Source of the DNA: Actinomycetospora sp. TBRC 11914
GTDB taxonomy: Bacteria > Actinomycetota > Actinomycetes > Mycobacteriales > Pseudonocardiaceae
Length of the DNA stretch: 64,000 nucleotides
Direction of reading: 5' to 3'
Assembly: GCF_012933465.1 (NCBI RefSeq)
Contig: NZ_JABBND010000016.1
Coordinates: 113,901 to 177,900 of the forward strand
The notes under the pieces are model-generated. The model saw only the letters and a list, made by a program, of their open reading frames with translations. It did no database searches and was not told the DNA's origin. The translations under genes were made by a program, and so were the position numbers. Shown here in pieces: positions 1 to 7,116 of this stretch. Within the stretch, counting starts at the first letter, position 1. Every line of letters starts with the position of its first letter.

Positions 1-1
1 G

Positions 2-1468
2 GGCGACTGGCAGCAGCAGGCCGCGGTGCTCGTGCTCGCTGGCGGGCTGATCTTCACCACGATCTCCAGCTGCTACGAACCGGTCTTCGACATCAAGGTC
101 CGGTACTCGTCGGCGGCCTCCGCGGAGTTCTTCTCGCGGATCCTGACGCTGTCCTCCGCGGCCGCCGTCGCCTACTTCGACCTGGGCCTGCTCGCGATGT
201 GCGCCGTGCAGATCCTCCCCCAGGCGCTCCGGTTGGTCATCCAGTGGTGGGGCGCGCGGCGCCTGGCCGAGATCCGCTGGGTGGTCGACTGGCGGCGGAT
301 GGGCGGCCTGCTCAAGGAGGCCTTCCCGCTCACCGTCATCGCGGTCATCGCGGTGCTCTACTGGCGCGCGGACGGCCTCATCCTCTCCGTGCTCGCCCCG
401 GCCGAGCAGGTCTCGGGCTACTACACGGCCCTGCAGATCGCCTTCACGCTGACGCTCATCTCGCAGGTCTTCGAGAGATCCGTGCTCTCGACGATCAACG
501 AGACGTTCAACACCGACCGACCACGGTTCGCCCGGGCCGTCGACCAGGGCTACCGCTTCCTGCTGCTCGTCGGGGTACCGATCGCGGTGATCGGCTGGCC
601 GCTGGCGCACCGCATGGCCGACATCGTCGGCGGCAAGGGCGGGGTCGGCGCGTTCGCTGGGCCACCGCTGCAGTTCTTCTTCATCGCGGTGGCGATGACG
701 TTCCTGTCCGCGATCGTCTCCGACGGCCTCATCGCGGCCCACGAGCAGCGCTACCTGACGACGATGTCGACGATCAACCTCGTCGTGAACTGCGTCGGCA
801 ACGTCCTGCTCGTCCCCCACCTCGGCGCGGTGGCCTGCGGGATCATGCTCCTGGTCACCGAGACCATCGGCGTCACGATGTCGCAGTGGCGCCTGCGCCG
901 GCACGGGGTGCACCCGCTCCCGTTCGGCTACCTGCTGCGGCTGCTGCCCGCGGGCGCGCTGGCGCTGGGCGCGATCTGGCTGACCTACGACCTGCCGCTG
1001 ATCGTGCCGCTGGCGGCGGGCGGGATCGCCTACTTCGGCGGCGCCCTGCTCGTCGGGGCGATCCCGGCGAGCATGCGCAACGCGCTCCTCGGGGCCCTGC
1101 GCCCGCGCAGCCTCGACCGCATGGAGGCGGAGGCGGCCGCCGCGGCCGACCAGGAGGGCCTCGGCGTCGCGCCCTCGGGGCCCACGGTCGGGCCCTTCCC
1201 GGACCCGGGCGCGCTGGACGCGGAGACGACGGTGCTGCCCGAGATGGCGCGGGTGCCGGACTCCCGCGCCCCCGCGGACGCGCTCGACGCCGAGACCACC
1301 CAGCTGCGGCCCCAGGCGGTGGCCGCCGCCGGTCGCAGCGGTCGGCGCGACCAGGTGCCCGACGTCACGGACGTCCCGACCATGGAGCTCGACCTCGCGG
1401 CGCTCCAGACCATCCGGATGCGCCAGCAGGGCAAGTACGTCGACCTGCGGGTCATCCGACGGGGGTGA
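2..1468 (+). CDS. Wzx/MurJ-like polysaccharide flippase, 5' partial
   Basis: The reading frame is open to the left edge of the window (G-D-W-Q-Q-Q-A-A before the first GTG at 26), so the true start lies outside. About 370 residues of closely spaced hydrophobic segments are typical of a multi-pass MATE/Wzx/MurJ-fold exporter that flips lipid-linked oligosaccharide across the membrane. A cytosolic tail of about 110 residues follows, rich in Ala, Pro and acidic residues, with two L-D-A-E-T-T motifs and a third Thr site near D-V-P-T-M-E-L-D. It sits directly upstream of two glycosyltransferases on the same strand, which supports a role in surface glycan export. The substrate cannot be read from the sequence. 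Confidence 0.8.
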   Translation, partial: GDWQQQAAVLVLAGGLIFTTISSCYEPVFDIKVRYSSAASAEFFSRILTLSSAAAVAYFDLGLLAMCAVQILPQALRLVIQWWGARRLAEIRWVVDWRRMGGLLKEAFPLTVIAVIAVLYWRADGLILSVLAPAEQVSGYYTALQIAFTLTLISQVFERSVLSTINETFNTDRPRFARAVDQGYRFLLLVGVPIAVIGWPLAHRMADIVGGKGGVGAFAGPPLQFFFIAVAMTFLSAIVSDGLIAAHEQRYLTTMSTINLVVNCVGNVLLVPHLGAVACGIMLLVTETIGVTMSQWRLRRHGVHPLPFGYLLRLLPAGALALGAIWLTYDLPLIVPLAAGGIAYFGGALLVGAIPASMRNALLGALRPRSLDRMEAEAAAAADQEGLGVAPSGPTVGPFPDPGALDAETTVLPEMARVPDSRAPADALDAETTQLRPQAVAAAGRSGRRDQVPDVTDVPTMELDLAALQTIRMRQQGKYVDLRVIRRG

Positions 1469-1570
1469 TCCGGCGGGGTAGGAGCCGGGTCACCCGTCGC
1501 TGCGTGCCACGATGCGGCGACGCCGCGTCCACGCCCCGGACCGGCCGCTCGGGAAGGGGAGACGCACGAG

Positions 1571-3583
1571 GTGACCCGTGACCTGGCGGTGCTGATCGTG
1601 TCGTACCGGCGGGCGGACCTGCTCGAGGCCGCCCTGCGCAGCGTCGAGAAGCACCTGCCGGACACCCCGGTCCACGTCTGGGACAACGCCTCGTCGGGCT
1701 CGGAGCAGGTGCGCGAGCTCGCCCACGCGTGGCCGGAGGTCCACTGGACGTTCTCCGACACCAACGTCGGCTACATCACCGCGATGAACCAGCTCGCGGC
1801 GCAGGTGCCCGACGCGGACATGCTCCACCTCAACCCGGACGCCGAGCTGCTCGGGCCGCTCACGGCGGCCCGGGCCGCCCTCGCGCAGCCGCGGGTCGCG
1901 GCCGTCTCGCCGACGGTGGTCGACCCGGAGGGGCGGGAGCGGCCGTGGGACGTGGCGCACCGGGCGCCGTCGGTGCTGCGGACCCTGGCCGACGCCGCCG
2001 GATACGCCCGCCGGCTCAGCGACCACCGCTGGCTCTCGGGGCTCTCGGACCTCTACCCCCGCCCGCCGCACGAGGTGGACGGCTTCATGGCCGGCTGCTG
2101 CCTGCTGATCTCCCGCGAGGCCTGGACGGCGCTGGGTCCGTTCGACGAGCGGTTCTTCGTCTACGGCGAGGACGCGACCTGGCAGCCCTCGGCCCGCCGG
2201 GCCGGATGGCGGCTCCTGCTGGTGGACGACGACGGCCCGCAGGTCGTCCACACCCCCGCCGGGACCCAGACCGACGACCCCCTGACCGCGCAGCGCGGCA
2301 CCGACCTGCTGAAGGCCTCCCAGATCATGTTCCTGGGCAACGCGCACAACCGCGGCCCCGGCACGGTGTTCTCGCTCGGCTCGGCGACCCTGGAGCGGGT
2401 GCAGCGCTCGAAGCGGTCCGTGCGCCGCACGCGGCTCACCCTCCAGCGCGACCGCGCCGCGGGCCGGCCCGGGGTCCTCGTGACGACCAACGACCTCGAC
2501 CTCGGCGGCGCGGAGCGCCAGCGGGTGCTGCTGGCCAACGCCCTGGTCGACCGCGGCCACCCGGTCACCGTGGTGTGCCTGCAGGGACTCGGCCTCTACA
2601 CCGCGGAGCTCGACCCGCGCGTGCGCCTCGAGTTCTCGCCGTGGTGGCAGCCGGTGGTGGACGTCGCCGGCGACGAGGCCGTCGTCGTCGGGGGCGTGAC
2701 GAACACCGAGGTCGGCTTCGCGACGACGTGGCGGGCGCTGGGCCGCGGGAACCGCGGCCTCGGTGGGCAGCGGCGCTGGTGGATGCCGGCGACGCACGAC
2801 CCCGCCGAGCTCGACCGCCCCACGTACTCCGGGGCGCTCGCCGCGGCCCTGCGCCGCGCCGACGGGCTGCTCGTCCTGTCCGCGCAGCACCACACCGACC
2901 TGACCCGCCACCAGCGGCTCACCGACCTCGTCCTGACCGCGCCGAACGGCATCCCGGCCGCCGACCCGCGGCCCTTCCGCCCGGCGGCCGACCCGGCGAT
3001 GCCGGTGCGGTTCGCGATGCTGACCCGCCTCGTCGAGTACAAGAACCCGCTGCTGCTCATCGAGGCCCTCGACGCGCTGGACCGCGAGGACTGGACGCTC
3101 GACGTCTTCGGCGACGGGCCCGACCGCGACCGGCTCGTGGCGGCGACGCCCGCGCACCTGCGCGACCGCGTCCGCTGGCCGGGCCAGGTGGCCGGCCCCG
3201 ACGCCGCGTTCGCCGAGACCGACGTGCTCTGCGTGCCGAGCGGCTTCGAGGCGTTCCCGCTCGTCATGGTCGAGGCGATGACCCGCGCGGTGCCGGTGAT
3301 GGCGTCCGCGAGCGGGACGGTCCCGGAGATGCTCGACGACGGCGCGGCCGGCGTCGTGGTCCACCCGACCACCGTCGAGGCCTGGACCGCGGCCCTGCGC
3401 GGCGTCCTCGACGACCGCGACGGGCTCGCGGCCCTCGGCGAGGCCGGGCGGGTGCGGGCCCTCGCGCACTACACCGACGCCGCGATGGCCGACGCCTACC
3501 AGCAGGCCATCGCCCGCCTCGTCGGGCACTCCTTCCCGGGCGCCCCCGACGAGCCCGCCCGGGAGATCGGAGCCGCCCGATGA
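1571..3583 (+). CDS. GT2-GT4 fusion glycosyltransferase
   Basis: A 670-residue protein with two catalytic domains. Residues about 3-230 look like a GT2 rhamnosyltransferase-type domain (LAVLIVSYRR, the acidic pair in L-N-P-D-A-E, then VDGFMAGCCLLISREAW). Residues about 300-650 look like a GT4 GT-B domain (DLDLGGAERQR at the start, LTRLVEYKNP, PSGFEAFPLVMVEAM near the nucleotide-sugar site). It probably adds two successive sugars to a lipid-linked glycan at the inner face of the membrane. The GTG start at 1571 follows a GGGGAGA ribosome site. Its TGA overlaps the ATG of the next gene (ATGA), so the two are translationally coupled. The domain calls are firm; the sugar specificity is unknown. 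Confidence 0.85.
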   Translation: MTRDLAVLIVSYRRADLLEAALRSVEKHLPDTPVHVWDNASSGSEQVRELAHAWPEVHWTFSDTNVGYITAMNQLAAQVPDADMLHLNPDAELLGPLTAARAALAQPRVAAVSPTVVDPEGRERPWDVAHRAPSVLRTLADAAGYARRLSDHRWLSGLSDLYPRPPHEVDGFMAGCCLLISREAWTALGPFDERFFVYGEDATWQPSARRAGWRLLLVDDDGPQVVHTPAGTQTDDPLTAQRGTDLLKASQIMFLGNAHNRGPGTVFSLGSATLERVQRSKRSVRRTRLTLQRDRAAGRPGVLVTTNDLDLGGAERQRVLLANALVDRGHPVTVVCLQGLGLYTAELDPRVRLEFSPWWQPVVDVAGDEAVVVGGVTNTEVGFATTWRALGRGNRGLGGQRRWWMPATHDPAELDRPTYSGALAAALRRADGLLVLSAQHHTDLTRHQRLTDLVLTAPNGIPAADPRPFRPAADPAMPVRFAMLTRLVEYKNPLLLIEALDALDREDWTLDVFGDGPDRDRLVAATPAHLRDRVRWPGQVAGPDAAFAETDVLCVPSGFEAFPLVMVEAMTRAVPVMASASGTVPEMLDDGAAGVVVHPTTVEAWTAALRGVLDDRDGLAALGEAGRVRALAHYTDAAMADAYQQAIARLVGHSFPGAPDEPAREIGAAR

Positions 3584-4617
3584 GGATCCTCTGGCTCTCG
3601 CCCTGGCTGCGGACGCTGACGCGGGTACAGGTCGACGCGCTCCGGGCCGCCGGGCACACCGCGCTCGTCGTCACGACCGACCAGCACTACGAGAAGGTCA
3701 CCGCGCGGCCCGACGAGCGCGTCCTCGACCCGGCCATCAAGGACCCCCGGACGCTGCCCGCGCTGGCGCGGGTCACGGCCGAGGCCCGGCGGTTCGCGCC
3801 CGACGTCGTCGTGTCGGAGCTGATGCACGACCCGCGCTGGCTGCCGATGACGCGGCTCGCGCCGCTCGTGCAGGTCGTCCACGACGACCGGCCGCACGGC
3901 GCCGACGAGGAGCGGCCCTGGTACCGCGACGCCGTCCTCGACCACCAGACGCGCGCCGCGGCGGCCGTCGTCGCCCCCAGCGCCCACGTGGCGGCCGTCC
4001 TGTCCGCGCGCTTCGGGCGCCGGGTCGACGTCGTCCCGCTGACCTCCGACGTGCCGGAGTCGGACCTGCCGCCGGTCCCGGTGCCGGCCGCGGAGCGCCG
4101 CGACGTCGTGCTCCTCGGGCGGATGTCGCCCTACAAGAACGTCGACGTGGCGCTCCGGGCGTGGGCGGCGCACACGGCCTCGCCCTCCTACGCGGGCGAC
4201 CGCCTGCTCCTGCTCGGCGACGGCCCCCTGGACCGGATGGCGCTGCCCGAGCACGTCGAGTGGCGGCGCGAGCGGTTCACCTACGCCGACGTGCTGCCGG
4301 TGCTGGCGCGGGCCAAGGCCTCGCTCGCGCACTACCGGCTCGCCACGCAGAGCGGCGTGCAGGTCCTCTCCATGCAGCTCGGTATCCCGACGGTCGTCTC
4401 CGACTCCGGCGGGCTCCCCGAGTTCGCGCCGCCCGACCTGCCCCCGCTCGGGATCGACGACGTCGAGGGCCTCACCGCGGTGCTCGGCAAGCTCGCCGAC
4501 CCGGTGACCGCCGCGGGACTCGGGGCGTCGGCGCGGGAGCACTACGGGCGCCACTTCTCGGCCGACCTGGCGGCGTCGGCGTGGACCGAGGTCTTCACGC
4601 GGATGGGGCGGCGCTGA
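3580..4617 (+). CDS. GT4 family glycosyltransferase
   Basis: A 345-residue GT-B glycosyltransferase. It begins MRILWLSPWLRT and has a weakly conserved N-terminal Rossmann half. The C-terminal half shows LLGRMSPYKNVDVALRAW and then a donor-site region (QSGVQVLSMQLGIPTVVSDSGG, cut short of the usual E-x7-E signature). It starts at the ATG overlapping the stop of the GT2-GT4 fusion, so the two enzymes are probably made in step and act in the same assembly pathway. The next gene is convergent, so the plus-strand transcript ends here. Confidence 0.8.
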   Translation: MRILWLSPWLRTLTRVQVDALRAAGHTALVVTTDQHYEKVTARPDERVLDPAIKDPRTLPALARVTAEARRFAPDVVVSELMHDPRWLPMTRLAPLVQVVHDDRPHGADEERPWYRDAVLDHQTRAAAAVVAPSAHVAAVLSARFGRRVDVVPLTSDVPESDLPPVPVPAAERRDVVLLGRMSPYKNVDVALRAWAAHTASPSYAGDRLLLLGDGPLDRMALPEHVEWRRERFTYADVLPVLARAKASLAHYRLATQSGVQVLSMQLGIPTVVSDSGGLPEFAPPDLPPLGIDDVEGLTAVLGKLADPVTAAGLGASAREHYGRHFSADLAASAWTEVFTRMGRR

Positions 4618-4819
4618 CGCGGCGCGGTGTGGCTGGGGTCGGGCCGAGTGGGACACCAGGCAGGCCCACCGTCCGGTGGAGCTGCCCCACGTACTCCTGA
4701 TCAGCGGCCTGGTCGGGCGCCGCTCGTCGTCCATGCGACGGATCCCGGGCCGGACACACCTCCGCCCGGCCCCGGACCCGCGAGGGCCCGGTGACCGGGC
4801 GGTGAGGCGGGGCGGGGGC
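4618..4819. other. convergent intergenic region
   Basis: This 202-bp gap separates the plus-strand glycosyltransferases from the minus-strand chain-length gene. It contains several short GC-rich hairpins, for instance around 4670-4684 and 4785-4815, which could end transcription from either side. None has a T tract, so no single terminator is called. Confidence 0.4.
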
Positions 4820-7108
4820 TCAGCCGTCGCGGGAGCCGCGGTCGGTGTCGGTCGAGGCCGACGAGCCCACGCGGTTCGGGGCGCCGTTGGTGCGGGGCCG
4901 CGGTGTGGGGCTCGGGCCGCCCTTGCGGCGCATATCGACGGCGACCGTGTCGGCGTCGAGGCCACCCGGGCGCGCCGGGGGCGTCCCGCCCTTCGGGGCG
5001 GGCGTGCCGGCGGGGGTGCCCTTCGGCTTGATCGACACCGGCTTCCCGGGCGCGGGGAACCGCGGGGTCGGCGAGGCGGCGCCCGCCGTCCCGACGGTCG
5101 TGGTCGGGGCGTCCGAGCCGGCGGCCGAGGCCGACGAGGCGGCCGGGCCGGGCTTCGCGCCCGGGCTCGGCTTCGCGCCCGGGCTCGGCTTCGCGCCCGG
5201 GCTGGGCTTCGCGCCGGGGCTCGGCGCTCCGGTGCGGGACCCGTTCTGCGCGGAGCCGTTGCGGTTCGCCGCCGAGCCGTTCTGGGCCGAGCCGTTCTGG
5301 GCCGAGCCGCTCTGGGCCGAGCCGTTCTGGGCCGAGCCGTTCTGCGGGGATCCCTTCTGCGGCGGCCCGTTCTGCGCGGACGCATTCTGGGGCGAGCCGT
5401 TCTGCCCCGAGCCGGCCGACGCCGGGCTCTTGGGAGCCGGACCACCCTGCGACGGGCCACCCTGCGACGGACCACCCTGCGACGGGCCCTTGCCCGCGGC
5501 GGGGCCCGCCTGGCCCGAGCTCTTCGGCGCGGCGGCCCCCGGCGGCTTCGGCCCGGCCGGCTGTGCCGGGGAGCCGTTCTGCGCGGGCTTGGCGTTGGCG
5601 GGGCCGCCGGCGGCGGAACCGCCGCCCGAGGGCCCACCCGTGCTCCGCGCGGCGGCCGCACCCGCGGCACCCGCCGCACCCGCGGCAGCGCCGGCCGCCC
5701 CCGCGGCCTTCGCGGGTGCGGACGACGGACCACCCTTCGGCGCACCGGAGCTGCCCGGGCCGGGCGACGGACGGCCGTTCTGGCCCGACGGCGAGGGGCT
5801 CGGCTTCGCGGGCCCGGCGGCGGGCTGCGCGCCGGCCGAGCCGGAGGACCCGGAGCCGCTCTGCGGGGTCGGCGAGGAGGGGGTCGGCTTCTGCGCGCCG
5901 CCGGCGCCCCCGGAGGACGCGGGCTTCGGGCCCGGCTGCCCGTTCTGCTGTTGGGACCCCTGGCCGGGTCCCGAGCTCGCGGACTTCGCCGCGGCGGCGG
6001 CCGCTGCCGCCGCGCCGCCCGCGGTAGCGGCCGCGGCGGCGTCCTTGCCGGAGGTCCCGCCGGGCTTGCCGGCCTGCTGGCCCGACGACTGCCCCGGAGC
6101 GTTCGCGGGCTTCGGACCGCTCCCCTGCCCGGAGCCGGAGCCCGGGCCACCCTGGCCCGACCCGCCGGCGTTCGGTCCGGCACCGGACCCGCCCGCCGAG
6201 GCACCGGCCGACGCGGCGGCCGCCCCGGACGAGGAGCCCTCGCCGTCGCGCGCCACCCGCTGCGTGGCCTCCGACGACCCCGGACCGCCCGTTCCCAGCG
6301 AGCCCAGGGCGACGGGGGTGGTCGGCGTCGGGTCGATCGCGGGCCCGGGAGGCGGCGGCCCCATCGGGCGGGGCGGCGGGGGCAGTGGGCGTCCCGGCGG
6401 CGGGTAGTAGCCGGGCGGCGGCGCCATCATCGGGTTCGCGCCCGTGGGCGGTCCGACCACGCGGGGCGCGCTGCCCGGGTCGCTATTGATCCAGGAGCGC
6501 ACCCGGCCCCAGAGACGGCGCAGGAACGGCGCGAAGAAGAGGGCCACCGCGAGCAGCACGAGCAGCAGCCCGACGACCGCGCCGACCAGCACGAACACCA
6601 CCGCCGGCGGCATCGGCCGCTCGGTGGGCGTCGACGGGTCGGAGATGACCTGGGTGTTGACGCGCGGCGGCTGCCCCGGGGGCGTCTCGAGCGCGCCGAT
6701 CGCCTGGGTGAAGGCCTGGGTCTCGGCCTGACCGGCCCGCACCGCGTCCTGGGGGCTCGAGCCCTTGACGCTCAGCGTGATGACGGTGGTGTCGCCGTCG
6801 ATGCTGCCCGTGACCCGCTGCGCCAGGTCGGTGCTGTCGATGCCGAGCTGCCGGGCGGCGGGGACGACCACCTGGTCGCTCGACGCGAGCTGCGCGTACG
6901 TCGACATCCGCTGGTTGATGTACTGGTTGGTGTTGTAGGCGCTGTCCGACGAGTCCGAGGACCCGCCTCCGGAGATCAGCACCTGTGAGCTCGAGGTGTA
7001 GTCGGCCCCGGCGAGCCGGAGGTCGACGACGAGCCCGACGACGGCACCGAGCACGGCACCGAGCACGAGCACCCACCACGCCTTGCGCAGTGCGGACGAC
7101 ACGGTCAT
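4820..7108 (-). CDS. Wzz/YveK-like chain-length protein with long low-complexity tail
   Basis: A 762-residue protein. Residues 1-225 look like a Wzz/YveK chain-length determinant: an N-terminal membrane helix (about 10-32), a periplasmic-type domain with QYINQRMSTYAQLASSDQV, and a second membrane helix (about 165-192). A proline-rich stretch follows (PPPGYYPPPGRPLPPPPRP), then about 500 residues made almost only of Ser, Gly, Ala, Pro, Gln, Asn and Lys with short tandem repeats. No Walker A kinase motif is visible, unlike Wzc. The ATG at 7108 follows GGAGGAGTGAGCTC, and the upstream Wzz-Wzy stop is 8 bp away, so the two form an operon. It probably regulates glycan length; the tail has no recognised function. 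Confidence 0.75.
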   Translation of the reverse strand: MTVSSALRKAWWVLVLGAVLGAVVGLVVDLRLAGADYTSSSQVLISGGGSSDSSDSAYNTNQYINQRMSTYAQLASSDQVVVPAARQLGIDSTDLAQRVTGSIDGDTTVITLSVKGSSPQDAVRAGQAETQAFTQAIGALETPPGQPPRVNTQVISDPSTPTERPMPPAVVFVLVGAVVGLLLVLLAVALFFAPFLRRLWGRVRSWINSDPGSAPRVVGPPTGANPMMAPPPGYYPPPGRPLPPPPRPMGPPPPGPAIDPTPTTPVALGSLGTGGPGSSEATQRVARDGEGSSSGAAAASAGASAGGSGAGPNAGGSGQGGPGSGSGQGSGPKPANAPGQSSGQQAGKPGGTSGKDAAAAATAGGAAAAAAAAAKSASSGPGQGSQQQNGQPGPKPASSGGAGGAQKPTPSSPTPQSGSGSSGSAGAQPAAGPAKPSPSPSGQNGRPSPGPGSSGAPKGGPSSAPAKAAGAAGAAAGAAGAAGAAAARSTGGPSGGGSAAGGPANAKPAQNGSPAQPAGPKPPGAAAPKSSGQAGPAAGKGPSQGGPSQGGPSQGGPAPKSPASAGSGQNGSPQNASAQNGPPQKGSPQNGSAQNGSAQSGSAQNGSAQNGSAANRNGSAQNGSRTGAPSPGAKPSPGAKPSPGAKPSPGAKPGPAASSASAAGSDAPTTTVGTAGAASPTPRFPAPGKPVSIKPKGTPAGTPAPKGGTPPARPGGLDADTVAVDMRRKGGPSPTPRPRTNGAPNRVGSSASTDTDRGSRDG
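5151..5222 (-). repeat. 18-bp tandem repeat, four copies, inside the chain-length gene
   Basis: Four head-to-tail copies of an 18-bp unit (GGCTTCGCGCCCGGGCTC on the plus strand). They encode a repeated S-P-G-A-K-P hexapeptide in the C-terminal tail. The copies are nearly identical at DNA level, which suggests recent slippage or recombination. Confidence 0.9.
5271..5345 (-). repeat. 15-bp tandem repeat, five copies, inside the chain-length gene
   Basis: Five copies of GCCGAGCCGTTCTGG (one with C for T) encode repeated Q-N-G-S-A. Similar Q-N-G-S units continue on either side with more divergence. The unit length is a multiple of three, so copy-number changes keep the frame. Confidence 0.9.
5442..5486 (-). 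repeat. 15-bp tandem repeat, three copies, inside the chain-length gene
   Basis: Three copies of CCACCCTGCGACGGG, one with a final A, encode repeated S-Q-G-G-P in the low-complexity tail. Confidence 0.9.
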
Positions 7109-7116
7109 CGGTGAGC

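Noticed and set aside
3496..6204. Very long open frames opposite or across the glycan genes
   Set aside because: They are Arg/Pro/Ala-rich translations of the antisense or shifted frames of GC-rich coding DNA. The glycosyltransferase and Wzz-like frames have family motifs and good starts.
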